This document shows, piece after piece, positions 42,221 to 52,000 of a stretch of DNA of 64,000 bases (the stretch's first letter is position 1; every line of letters starts with the position of its first letter). The notes beneath the pieces were generated by a model. That model worked only from the letters and a program-made list of their open reading frames with translations. It was not told the DNA's origin and made no database searches. Source of the DNA: Latrodectus hesperus (taxonomy: Eukaryota; Arthropoda; Arachnida; Araneae; Theridiidae); the NCBI GenBank assembly GCA_037975125.1, contig CM075851.1, positions 79,895,479-79,959,478 of the forward strand, written 5' to 3'. The translations under genes were made by a program, and so were the position numbers.

Positions 42221-42583
42221 ATGACTTACAACTTCATTGCAAAACTCAAGCTCATTCAAAATGATGAAAATGAAACAGTTGCCGGAGAAATAGAATTTAC
42301 CAACACATTCGATGGGAAAAAGATATCCGTCTATTCTGGCCTGACATATTTCCAAATGCCTATGACAATTGAAGACTGTCATGAAAAGTTCATAGTTCCC
42401 ATCAAAAATATTGAAGAATTCTTGAAAAATGTACTATACGAAAAATTTCTGAAAGGAGATGACGGATTTAATCCAAGCATTGTCAGTGACGAGCCCTGGA
42501 CGGTCAGCTACTTGCGAAATTATTTGCCGTTCGTATTTTATTTTCCCAAGGCGCAAATCGACGAAATGTTGAAGGATTGGTGA
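42221..42583 (+). CDS. Gene A, left copy: 120-aa protein of unknown function
   Basis: I do not recognise this acidic, mixed alpha/beta-looking protein. It starts MTYNFIAKLKL and ends FYFPKAQIDEMLKDW, with no signal peptide, membrane segment or Cys/His cluster. The ATG at 42221 is preferred over an in-frame upstream ATG (42137) because the TATA box and initiator lie between them. The second copy, 58318 to 58680 region of the right arm, differs by two residues (Met/Thr, Asn/Asp), each from one base change. A strong hairpin module follows the stop. This copy has its promoter intact and is the likely functional one. Being inside the TIR, it is present twice per element. Confidence 0.75.
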   Translation: MTYNFIAKLKLIQNDENETVAGEIEFTNTFDGKKISVYSGLTYFQMPMTIEDCHEKFIVPIKNIEEFLKNVLYEKFLKGDDGFNPSIVSDEPWTVSYLRNYLPFVFYFPKAQIDEMLKDW

Positions 42584-42612
42584 AATCCTTGAAAAGGTTA
42601 ACCCTTTAGAAA

Positions 42613-42700
42613 TTAAAGGGGTAAAAAATAAATAATAAATCGCAAAGATGTCTGCGATTTATTATTTATTTTTTTACGACACACAATTAACCAATTTTGG
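42613..42700. terminator. Hairpin 3' module after gene A
   Basis: GTAAAAAATAAATAATAAATCGCA pairs with its near-perfect complement around an 8-nt loop (stem ~24 bp, about 42618-42668), so AATAAA motifs occur on both strands. Beyond it is ACGACACAC-N-TTAACCAATTTTGG. The same module in the opposite orientation lies at 45575-45661. Confidence 0.65.
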
Positions 42701-44082
42701 AAACACGTTCAATATTTATCTTGTATACCCATTTTAATAATAATCACACAATAATAATAATAAAGATGGAAATGATTCATATTATCTCAAACGAGCACCC
42801 GACAATTTAAAAAATAATAATTTTTTTGTCTCCTCGACACACTCTGTTCGCTACATTTGCAAAGTACTTTTACTCGTCTGGTTTTTATTCAAGCATTAAA
42901 AATTTTGTCAAGAAATAAAGAGTTGTAATATGAATTCTCTCGTCAACCTTCTCTAAAATAATACGCTAAGAACATGAATGAAAATCCATTTTATATGTTA
43001 ATTGTACATTTAAATAATTCAAATATAAATTGTGTTAAACTTATTGTGTTAAGAGAAAGCAATATATGGAAAAACAAACAAATAGAGTATCGGCGAAAAT
43101 AATTTTGTCCGCTGTGATAGAAAAATATATATATATATATATAATTATTTCTTCGTGTATAAATTATCGGAAAGCTCATTCATTTTAAAAATAAAAGATT
43201 AAAATTCAGAAATTTCAAAAAAAAAAAGTTAATATTTTAAGAAAACGAATAAAATCACATTTTAGTTTGTATAAATTTATAACCCTATCTGATCGTCCTG
43301 TTTGAAGCGATACATCTGACTAAAAGAGCGGAAGTAGCGTAAATATATAAATAAACAAGTTTGATAGTATACTTTTTTTTTTATCCTTCCAAATCTTATA
43401 ATTTTCTATAATCTTTTTTGCGAGCATTCCATTCGGTCTTCTCTTATTTCCAGATCTTTATTAAAAAATTTTAAAACTATTAAATTTTTTATTCTTCATT
43501 TTTTTTAAAAAATATTTTTTCTTTCCAAATTTTGCTTTAAGAAGAATCCGCAATTTTATTTGAGCTTCATTTTCAGTGACGCACAGGAAAATAAGCGACA
43601 TTTCTTGATGATCGAATTTTTTTTTTTTTCTCACGGATTTCATTAAAGCAATTTTACAAGAATCTCAAAGCAATTTTACGAACACACACAAGTCTTCCCT
43701 TGAACGATTTAATCTTTACTTTATTATTACGGAGCTTACATGGTTTTCTTTAATTGACGGACTTTATTCAGGCTTACATTATAAGGACATTTGGAAAAAA
43801 GGACCGTACGAATTTACATGTTTCTTTTTTTTCTAAAAACAGTTATAGAGAAGAATATCAAGCGCAAACATTTTTTAACATGTACAAGATTTATAACGAA
43901 ACGTTAAAAATGAAAATTTTCTTGAAATATTATTAAATTGTCGTCTAATAATAAAGTCCCGCATGAAAGAAGCAATGTGAACTACAAAGACAAACAAGGG
44001 CTGCTCATCTAGAGACGATACGTGAAGACACTGTTTTGTTCACAAGAAACATCCAGTTCGTTAAAAAAAGAAGAGTCGAGAG
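42701..44082. other. AT-rich inner part of left TIR, no intact gene
   Basis: Contains a short (AT)n at 43124-43143 and long homopolymers. A frame intact in the right arm (56991-57233) is broken here by poly-T length differences near 43825. No TATA box of the A/E/F type was found. Confidence 0.5.
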
Positions 44083-44161
44083 TTAAAAAAAGAAGAGTAC
44101 GTTCGGACAAAGAAGAGTGAAATTCGATACGGCGCACATCATTCGAACGACAAACGTTCCG

Positions 44162-44563
44162 ATGCTTTTGTACGTTTTGCCAAGAGAATGCTTGAAACGG
44201 TCGGAGACCGTCATTCAGACTGGCTATTTCAACAAATACGATGAACATTTTTACAACAAGTACATTTTACAGCCAGAAACACAGTACTCGATTCCGGAAA
44301 AGACGGTCTACGTTTTGTTGGCCGTTCAAAAGACTTTATTCTCTGTGCACGTCGTTCTGAACAAACTAGCTCAAGGTAATGATCCGTTCAAAGATCGCAC
44401 GTTTGTGAACGATCCGTACAAGTTACCACCACCGACGCCGTTGACCGGACACGGATTTGTCTCAGAGCTAGAGAATAATAAGAAGTGCGAAAGATCAGAT
44501 TTGATGAAACCAATGAAAAAGTTAAAGTGTGAAAAAACTCATCTTCGAAAGACAGCGAAATGA
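44162..44563 (+). CDS. Gene B: 133-aa protein, unknown
   Basis: The first ATG in an otherwise open frame is at 44162. The N-terminal two thirds looks globular (MLLYVLPRECLKRSETVIQ...). Then comes a proline-rich stretch (YKLPPPTPLTG), and the C-terminus is strongly basic and NLS-like (KPMKKLKCEKTHLRKTAK). No known domain recognised. Its stop overlaps the start of gene C as ATGA, and D follows C after 25 nt, so B-C-D look like one transcription unit. The only weak splice donor inside is CAAG/GTAATG near 44375. No TATA box of the shared type lies just upstream; the start of the transcript is unknown. It lies just inside the left TIR. Confidence 0.6.
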   Translation: MLLYVLPRECLKRSETVIQTGYFNKYDEHFYNKYILQPETQYSIPEKTVYVLLAVQKTLFSVHVVLNKLAQGNDPFKDRTFVNDPYKLPPPTPLTGHGFVSELENNKKCERSDLMKPMKKLKCEKTHLRKTAK

Positions 44564-44919
44564 TAATAAAGGAAGAATCCAAAAATTTTTCATGTGAGCC
44601 AATTCAAGAAGTGAAAGTCGAACCTCCAGAAAATTTGTTCAGTTTTGAAATTCCAGAAGAGAAAAATATTTTTAGCTACGGTCTAAGAACGCCGGAAGAC
44701 ATGGTCGAATGGTACACTTTAGAAAAATACTTGACTGGAATAAACAATTATCAACAGGAAATTTTACCAGCGCATATGACAAATTTTCATCCAATAGCGT
44801 ACGTGGAACAACAACCATTGGATTTGAGTTTGAATCCATTTGAAATAATAAATGTTTCTCAAGACGAGTGGCAAGCAATTGAATATTGGTTAGAGTCAAT
44901 GAAAGGTGAATTAGCTTAA
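44560..44919 (+). CDS. Gene C: 119-aa acidic protein with CtBP-type and SUMO motifs
   Basis: It begins inside the stop of gene B (ATGA). The protein is acidic, with two SUMO-acceptor consensus sites near the N-terminus (IKEE, residues 2-6 region; VKVE, residues 18-21). It has PLDLS at residues 86-90, the exact PxDLS motif that cellular and viral repressors use to bind the corepressor CtBP. Short linear motifs of this kind in a small acidic protein suggest a nuclear transcriptional regulator. That is inference, since no folded domain is recognised. Translation in a eukaryote would need reinitiation, leaky scanning or splicing after B. Confidence 0.6.
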   Translation: MIIKEESKNFSCEPIQEVKVEPPENLFSFEIPEEKNIFSYGLRTPEDMVEWYTLEKYLTGINNYQQEILPAHMTNFHPIAYVEQQPLDLSLNPFEIINVSQDEWQAIEYWLESMKGELA

Positions 44920-44944
44920 AGACCGCCAAAAAGAACAAGGAACA

Positions 44945-45220
44945 ATGTCGTCTTGCGCGTACTGCCACATCCGATTCAAGCAACACTACGAGATCCACGA
45001 GTCCATGCTGGTTCCATTCCGATTGGATTGTTGTAAGAGACTGGTTCATGCAACTTGCTTACTGTTTCACAAAAATCAACCGTGCAAGTCTTGTAATCAG
45101 TCACATTCGGAAAGAGACTTATTATTGGCTTCGGAAAGACCGGTCACCAAAATGCCTGAAGAATATTGGAACAAAGAACTGGAAAATTATTGGCGTTTCA
45201 GAATGACTTGGGTCTTGTGA
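44945..45220 (+). CDS. Gene D: 91-aa degenerate RING-like zinc-binding protein
   Basis: Cys pairs C4-x2-C7 and C47-x2-C50 bracket a central C29-C30, H35 and C38, which is RING-like spacing. The usual C-x-H-x2-H core seen in gene E is replaced by CC...H...C. It may be a divergent RING/treble-clef fold binding two zincs, and possibly an E3-ligase adaptor or a substrate-binding relative of E. It ends RFRMTWVL. Position: 25 nt after C, convergent with E. The 3' flank (45320-45347) is shared with gene F's 3' flank. Confidence 0.6.
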   Translation: MSSCAYCHIRFKQHYEIHESMLVPFRLDCCKRLVHATCLLFHKNQPCKSCNQSHSERDLLLASERPVTKMPEEYWNKELENYWRFRMTWVL

Positions 45221-45713
45221 AAATTTTTGTCAGAAAAGAATTAGGGTCCATTTTTGTGAGAGAAAAAAAAAAGAATAAGAAGCTCTTCTCATTTTTTTTT
45301 AAATTTTACAGCACCAAGATTGGAATATATCAAAATTCTTTCATCACATGAGTTTTTTTTCTTTTGATCAAGTCTTTCGTTTCATCTCGTATAATTTTCT
45401 CAAATGGCTCAATAATAAAGAAGCTTGTTGAAACAGTTGTGTTGCTATCATAAAAGAAGCTTGTTAAACAAATCTCATTGAAAGAAGCTTGTCATAAAAG
45501 TAATTTGTTTCGTTTGAAGATCAAAAGCTTTCATAAAAGAAACTTGTTTAGATGACGTTTGACGAATAGATTTTTTCCAAGATTGGTTAATAAAGTGTCG
45601 TAAAAAAATGGCCTCGAGCCGTAGCCGTAAAGCCAGACTCGAAGCCATATTTTTTTACCCACTTTCATATTTTATTTTGTGAAAGTGGAAAGACAAAAAA
45701 AATATTTCTTTTT
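45221..45713. other. Spacer between convergent genes D and E, with iterons and hairpins
   Basis: Holds the D 3' flank, four copies of AAGAAGCTTGTT or close variants (45418, 45454, 45482, 45537), and the hairpin module at 45575-45661. It also has a second small hairpin CCACTTTCA...TGAAAGTGG at about 45659-45688, whose minus strand contains an AATAAA signal for gene E. Confidence 0.55.
45575..45661. terminator. Hairpin 3' module between D and E
   Basis: CCAAGATTGGTTAATAAAG, GTGTCG, then GTAAAAAAATGGCCTCGAG pairing with its near complement ending in CATATTTTTTTAC. The same order (CCAAAATTGG, GTGTGTCG, GTAAAAAA stem) occurs inverted after gene A. Probably a bidirectional end-processing or termination structure serving both convergent genes. 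Confidence 0.6.
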
Positions 45714-46253
45714 TCAAAGATCTTCTAAAGCATCGCTCCATGATTCAACCTCCATTTCGTCTTCGCTAGACCATGGACAGTGACAAATTTTCTTAATCGG
45801 CCTGTCGTCTGGATAAATATCAAGGAACGCCAAGTCCATTGATGTGATTGGTGTGTCACAATGCGGACACTGTCTATTTCCATCTTTCACCCAAGTCTTT
45901 ATACATTGTAAATGAAATTTATGTTCACAAATCCATAAGATAAAAGGCTCAGAGAACGACTTGCATTTTCCATTAACAAATGGAATTTCACAAGTCATGC
46001 ATGCAGGCTCTGGTACGTCTACGGATCTCATTTCGTTTTCCACATCTTCTGGCGGAATTGGCGGAAAATCTAATTTTAATAGATCGTATTCCATCATGGC
46101 AAAGTCCGCTTCACATTTCGGACAGACTTTCTTTCGTCTGTAAATGTTATATAGCATCAAGCAATAAACGTGGAATACGTGTCCACATGACAACAAATAC
46201 GGACGAGAATTTAATATTCTCTTCTCGCAACAATTGCAAATTTTCGAAGACAT
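45714..46253 (-). CDS. Gene E: 179-aa protein with two RING-H2 fingers
   Basis: Two complete RING-H2 domains. The first has C6, C9, C23, H25, H28, C31, C44 and C47. The second has C85, C88, C109, H111, H114, C117, C129 and C132, with Trp121 in the position that usually contacts the E2. The linker is acidic and the C-terminus is very acidic (SSEDEMEVESWSDALEDL). RING-H2 proteins are ubiquitin E3 ligases, and viruses often use them to redirect host degradation; the substrate is unknown. The start ATG at 46253 lies ~31 nt after the predicted initiator, with a TATA box at 46310-46317. Convergent with D. Intron-less. Confidence 0.8.
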   Translation of the reverse strand: MSSKICNCCEKRILNSRPYLLSCGHVFHVYCLMLYNIYRRKKVCPKCEADFAMMEYDLLKLDFPPIPPEDVENEMRSVDVPEPACMTCEIPFVNGKCKSFSEPFILWICEHKFHLQCIKTWVKDGNRQCPHCDTPITSMDLAFLDIYPDDRPIKKICHCPWSSEDEMEVESWSDALEDL

Positions 46254-46278
46254 GTTGACAGTACGAAGTCTAAGCTCA

Positions 46279-46352
46279 AAATGAAGAGCTGGTCGTTTTA
46301 TCGCAGCCGTTTATATACGCAATATACAGGAAGTGGGTGTGGTCTTTTCCTG
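46279..46352 (-). promoter_or_regulatory. Gene E promoter: CAGGAA/TTCCTG repeat, TATATAAA, TCAT
   Basis: On the minus strand an inverted pair (46327-46332 and 46347-46352) ends in TTCCTG, then 9 nt, then TATATAAA (46310-46317), then TCATTT at 46279-46284. Same arrangement as the A and F promoters. Confidence 0.7.
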
Positions 46353-46496
46353 TCGAACATGTTCGAATCTTGAAAAAAATGAAGTTTATACTTATAGTAA
46401 AATTGCATTAGCACAAATAATGTTGTTACGAGATTATTGTGTAGAATTTACTGGCCATTATAGCAAAAAATATTTTATTATAATTTAAAAAAATTT

Positions 46497-46883
46497 ATTT
46501 GGAAGATTATATTTCCAAATTATGGGATTATTAATAAAATAAGCTGAGCGAATTGTAATGTTAAATCATTCGAACAAAGCTCGAAATTCTTCTCTGACAA
46601 TCACTGCTTGAATAATGTGAGCTCAATAAAATATGAGCTGAAAAAAAAATTCGTTTTCTTCTAGTGGGCCTTATCAGCAGGATTGTCCATTTTGAGAAAA
46701 AATTTGTGAGATTTCACATTCGGAAAATGTGATTTTTTTTATTTATCCAGCTTCTCCTTTATTATCATTTCAATAGATTGCTCTAATATTCAAGAATTTG
46801 ATCGAAATGTATTGTAAACAACGTTTCTTCAAAAAAAAAATTAAAGAGTTAACATTTGTTAATACACAAACAAACGGGAATAT
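46497..46883. repeat. Internal direct repeat R1, part 1
   Basis: About 500 bp (46497-46883 continuing at 54214-54336) is duplicated at 55218-55722 with roughly ten percent differences by eye. It contains a short hairpin CACATTcggAAAATGTG. The Ty3/gypsy element inserted inside this copy. Confidence 0.8.
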
Positions 46884-47813
46884 TGTTGTATTCACTGGCT
46901 GGATAATTTTTATAAATTAAACTACCCATTTTTTTCTGGCTGGAAGTCCTTTTTTTTATTATTTAATTCTATACCCCATTTCCCCCATTTTGACGAAGTG
47001 GAATGCCCTAACGTGGGACTTGGAGAAAACCGGTCCTGCAAGGGAAAAGCGAGGGGAGGAAGAAGAGAAGTGAAGGGGAGAGGAAAAAAAGACAGAGGAG
47101 CTGCAGGACATCGCCGGAACAGGAGACCCGGTTGGTTTGGGGAGTTCGACGCTTTATTGGAGACTTCGAAAAGTAAAGTTGAAGTTTATAAAAAAGGAAA
47201 AAAGCTAATTGAAAGAAGTACAGCCTTCTCAAATTGTGAAATTAGGAGATGCCTGAATGTCAGCATTTACATCCAAGTTGTCGTCAACCCAAGGCGTTTG
47301 CCATACTATTAAAGAAGAACGCTGGACTATTGTGATCAACCAAATTTGTGAACCCCTCTAAATAGGCCGGCCTATACCATCGACTGTTTATATATGTAAG
47401 TGAATGTTTTTTTTATTTATTTAATTATCCAGCCAGATTTTTTTTGTGTGGTACCACCATTTACGTAACATTATTTAATAATTAATCTCACTAGAACAGG
47501 CAATCTAGGGTAACTTAATCACTCCACGTGAGTGAATTATCATTTTAATAGCAAAGTTGTAATAAAAGAAATAATACAAATAATTGAATTCATATTATTG
47601 TAAATAGGTGTGTTATTTTATTTTGTGAATTAAAAGAAGTTTTGATTACTAAAACAAAGCCAGTTTCTGCTTCTGTTCTTTCAGGTTAGAATCTGGGTAT
47701 AAATAAAGACTTGAATAAATACACAACGCAATATTAAAAAAAAATAATGCCTTATTTTAATATAAATTATCATAAGTGATCGTTTTATAATAATTGTAAT
47801 TTTCTACACAACA
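46884..47813 (+). repeat. 5' LTR
   Basis: 930 bp, begins TGTTGTATTC and ends CTACACAACA. TATA-like TATAAATAAAG near 47698 and AATAAA signals lie close to the 3' end. A 104-codon GTG-initiated frame (46998-47312) is identical in both LTRs, but starts without ATG and is probably leader sequence. Confidence 0.95.
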
Positions 47814-47816
47814 AAA

Positions 47817-47834
47817 TGGTGCCGTTTAAAGTGG
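47817..47834 (+). other. Primer binding site
   Basis: TGGTGCCG starts 3 nt after the LTR end, complementary to a tRNA ending CGGCACCA; the tRNA identity was not determined. Confidence 0.6.
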
Positions 47835-48086
47835 ATTTTGAAAAACTGAAAACGGAATAAGATTCTGGCTTAGTTTTAAACATGGCTGACTATTAAAAGA
47901 TTGCACGTGGTACATCTCCTTATTTAATTATTTACAGTAATCTTATTGTGTTTATTTTATATTAAGTGGAACATTGTAACTGTTGTGAAAATTGTTGTAA
48001 ATACTTATATGAATTTCATATATTTACATTAATATTTGCTAAGGTAAATTATTTTTTGAAGGTAAATATTTTTAATTAATGTAATT

Positions 48087-49046
48087 ATGAATAGTGAGAC
48101 TCAAACCGCTTCGTGTGTTGTGTCAGTAGACACTCCTAATATTGGTGAATTCTTAAATAATATTCCTGTGTTTGATGGTAGTTGTAAAGACGTTTCACTA
48201 TCACAATTTTTGGATAGAATAGATGAAATTGGTGACCATTGTTCATGGCGCCCGAAAGATAAATTATTAGCTTTAAAATTGAGAATTTCTGGAGAAGCGG
48301 AGGAATTTTTATCAAGTCAGGGTGACCTTAAAAAACACGGTTCATATGTAGATGTCTGCACGGCGCTTCGTGATAGGTTTAACTTCTGTCACTCTATGAC
48401 AACATATATCTCTCGGTTAACTACGAGTTATCAGTTACCGTCGGAATCAGCACGAAGATATTTTTCACGAATCGAGGGCTTATCGTATAAATGCGTTCCT
48501 AGTGAACGAAGTAGTGAATTCGAGCAATATAGATTGGATTTATTATTGTCCACGGCAAAAAATGGCCTTAAGCCTGAACTTTTAAGAGGAATAACGCCTT
48601 TAGCTCTCACGGACTATAGTGAATTTAAGAAACAAGTCATTCTCTTAGAGGAATGCATTCCATTGAATAGACCGCCAACTACACAGTTTGAAACAGTTCA
48701 CGCTGTGACTCAAATAAATGAGATAAGTGAACTAAAATCATTAATCAAACATAACACAGAAAAAAACTCAGAAATGCAGGGCATGTTCATAAAACAAATT
48801 AGTGACCTACAAGCTCAAATAGCTGAATTAAAAGTAAGCCAAATACCAACACAAGATAGAAACCAAAGAATACCTAATTTGTTTTGCGTCAGGTGTAAAA
48901 AACATGGGCATGAAGAAGCTACATGCAGAATACCATTTTGTTCCTTCTGCCGTAAAATTGGACACGAAACGCAAAGATGTTGGTATTCCAACAAGCATAA
49001 CAATTTCCATAAAGGTAGAGATAATAGAAGAAATCATTTAAACTAG
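48087..49046 (+). CDS. Gag polyprotein, 319 aa
   Basis: Retrotransposon capsid/nucleocapsid precursor. The N-terminal two thirds is the capsid-like region of metaviruses, including a stretch like FDGSCKDVSLSQFLDRI. The C-terminus has two CCHC zinc knuckles in tandem (CVRCKKHGHEEATC and CSFCRKIGHETQRC), then a basic tail. ATG at 48087 after a ~270-nt leader. Its stop TAG directly follows the frameshift heptamer. Confidence 0.92.
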   Translation: MNSETQTASCVVSVDTPNIGEFLNNIPVFDGSCKDVSLSQFLDRIDEIGDHCSWRPKDKLLALKLRISGEAEEFLSSQGDLKKHGSYVDVCTALRDRFNFCHSMTTYISRLTTSYQLPSESARRYFSRIEGLSYKCVPSERSSEFEQYRLDLLLSTAKNGLKPELLRGITPLALTDYSEFKKQVILLEECIPLNRPPTTQFETVHAVTQINEISELKSLIKHNTEKNSEMQGMFIKQISDLQAQIAELKVSQIPTQDRNQRIPNLFCVRCKKHGHEEATCRIPFCSFCRKIGHETQRCWYSNKHNNFHKGRDNRRNHLN

Positions 49047-52000
49047 CAATAGGGGGAGAGACGGCTGCACCTCGCTACTCCAAAAATAAACCCACACAGG
49101 TGCCTTTATTTGTTACATCCACAATAAATGATAAATTGCCAGTAATTCAAATCACAATAAATAATGTAAAAGTAAATGCTCTCTTAGATACAGGCGCATC
49201 TTGTAACCTAATCGAACGAAATTTTTTTGAAACTATAGCTTATCAAAGTAGTGTAATGCTCTCACAATGTAAACTCCAAATTAAAGGTATTTCAGACCAT
49301 GTGCTAGAAATTGAAGAAAAAGTAACTTTAAAAATTAAAATAAATAATACTGAATTTCAAAGCGATTTCTATATTACTAAAGATAGTATTTCAAAAAAAT
49401 ATAAATTAATACTAAGTAGTGATTTTTTTGTACAACATAAAATGATAATTGATTATAGGCAAAAACTATTACATAATACAACTACTTCAATTAAATGGAA
49501 TTACCAAAATCCTGACTGTGACAAATTAAAAGCTAATGTCGTGAACATAGAAGATAACAATAGTTGTATTTTTGGATTTTCCGTTACCAAAATAACTATT
49601 TTTCCTGGAACCGAAAAAATTATAGAGATCAAAACAAAAGAAAAATTAAATTCAAATTTAGATTCGGTTTTAATAGAGCCTGCAAATGATCATGCGGGTG
49701 ATAGAGTATGGGTTGCTCGCTCCGTAAACCCAGTATCTAAGGAGGGAAATTATAAAATAAGGGTTGCAAATACATCAAAAAATACTATACACATAAACAA
49801 AGGTTCAAAATTAGTTTCCATTGAACCTTTACAAGTAACAAAAATTGATACTAAAGAGTGTAATACATTTTCCCATGAAGAAATAGGTGATGATTTTGAA
49901 GCTTGGGGAGGAAAACTAGATTTATCGCACCTATCCGAAGATAAGAAAAGAAAATTACTTCCCCTGCTTGAAGAATTTAAACATGTGTTTGCCCATTCTA
50001 TTCAAGATTTGGAGGGTTGTAATACTATACAACATGAAGTTAATTTGACAGATGATATTCCAGTTAGGCAAAAATTTTATAGGCCTCCTCATCACCTAAA
50101 AGAGGAATTAAATAGACAGGTCAACGAATTACTAGACATAGGGATTATTAAAGAAAGCAGTTCCCCTTATAGCGCACCAGTACTTCTTGTCAAAAAGAAG
50201 GATGGTTCTTTCAGACTTTGTACCGACTTCAGGAAACTAAATGAAAAAACTGTACCAGACTCTTTTCCTATTCCTAATATAACGGACTTAGTGGACAATT
50301 TAGGAAATGCTACTCTATTTTCTTGTATGGATTTATGTAGCGGGTTTTTCCAAATGAAAATTGATCCTAAGGACACCTATAAAGCAGCGTTTGCAACTGA
50401 GCATGGTTTATATGAATGGAATAGAGTACCATTTGGTATGCGCAATTCGCCAAATAGTTTTCAAAGATTAATGGAAATAGTACTGTCTGGATTAAAACCT
50501 CTTCAAATAGCAGTATATTTAGATGATATCATAATTGCTTCTTCTGACTCAATAGATGAACATTTAAATAAATTACGGTTAGTTTTTAAGAGATTAGAAG
50601 AACATAAATTGAAAGTTAAACCTTCTAAATGCTGTTTTTTAAAGGAAACTATAAACTATTTGGGTTTCACTGTTTCAAAGGGGACAGTTTATCCCGATAA
50701 GAAAAACATACAAGCTGTGTTAGATTTCAAGGTCCCAACCACTCGTAAACAAGTTAGAGGATTTCTTGGATTGACAGGGTTTTACCGAAGGTTTATAGAA
50801 AATTATGCTGAAATAGCATTACCTCTAACAAACTTGACGAAAAATGATGTTAGATTCAGTTGGGATGATTCAGCTCAGCATGCTTTTGACACTTTGAAAA
50901 ACTGCTTGATTTCTGAACCTTGTTTGAAACTACCAGATTTTTCAAAGGAATTTACATTAAGTACTGACGCTTCAAAATACGCTTTAGGAGCTGTTCTTTG
51001 CCAAAACGATGAAAATGGCTTCCCACATCCTGTTGCATACGCCAGTAAAAAACTAAAAGATGCAGAAATTCGATATAGTACAGTAGAAAAAGAAATGCTC
51101 GGAGCGGTATTCGGCGTTACCCATTTTAAACAATATTTGTACGGAAAAAAATTTATCATCTATTGCGATCAAGCAAGTCTTTCCTTCGCACTCAAAGTGC
51201 GAGATCCAACTTCTAGAATAGCCCGATGGGTAATGACTCTGCAACAATATGATTATACCATTGTACATAAACCGGGAAAATTAAATATAACAGCTGATTA
51301 CTTGTCTAGGGGTGTAAACGCAGTAGAAGTAATAGCTTCCAACTACGATTCTGATTCCACAATGAAACATCGAATTAAAATTCATCAGGAACAGGACCCA
51401 AAATGCCAACAAATTATTAATTATCTAAAAAATAAGGAGACACCATCACCTACTCATATGTTATTTTTTGAAAAAAATGATCTTCTTTACTGTATACCAA
51501 AAAATGCCCCCAAACATCGTGGTGACACCAAAGATAAATTAGTGGTACCCCTAACTTTAGTATCAGAAATAATGCGTCAGTGTCATGATTCCCCAGTAGC
51601 AACCCATCAGGGATTTCAAAAGACTCTGAACAGAATTAGAGAAAACTTCTATTGGGGTAATATGTATAAACATGTTTTAAACTACGTTAAATCGTGTACT
51701 TCTTGTGTTGAAAAGAGAGGTCATAAGCCCGAAAAACTAGCTCCATTACAGCGCGTTCCAGTCACACAACGACCAATGGAATGCATAGCTATGGATGCCC
51801 TGGGTCCACTTCCTCTAACTTATTCAGGAAATAAATATATCTTGGTGATTTCTGATTATTTTACACGCTGGCCGGAAGCATATCCGACACCCGATATAAA
51901 AAGTGAAACCGTTGCTAGAGTATTAGAAGATTTTATTAGTCGACATGGTGTACCTTCTCGTCTAATTTCCGATAGAGGCTCTAACTTTATCTCAAAATCC

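Larger units (their letters stand above)
41059..44082 (+). repeat. Left terminal inverted repeat (3,024 bp)
   Basis: Matches 56788-59957 inverted, from the terminus to AAGAGTCGAGAG. Order from outside: palindromes, tandem array, SINE, gene A, hairpin module, poorly conserved AT-rich sequence. It is longer than the right arm (excluding the solo LTR) mainly by an extra array unit. The decay in both arms is mostly small indels in homopolymers. Confidence 0.9.

Noticed and set aside
41842..42382. Minus-strand frames with PRWDSNPRT and the 138-codon antisense frame of gene A; same at 59006-59278
   Set aside because: The first is a SINE translated through its tRNA-like B box; the second lies opposite gene A, which has the promoter and the better composition.
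46998..47312. 104-codon basic frame in both LTRs
   Set aside because: Starts at GTG, lies in LTR leader sequence and is identical in both LTRs only because the LTRs are; no recognised domain.
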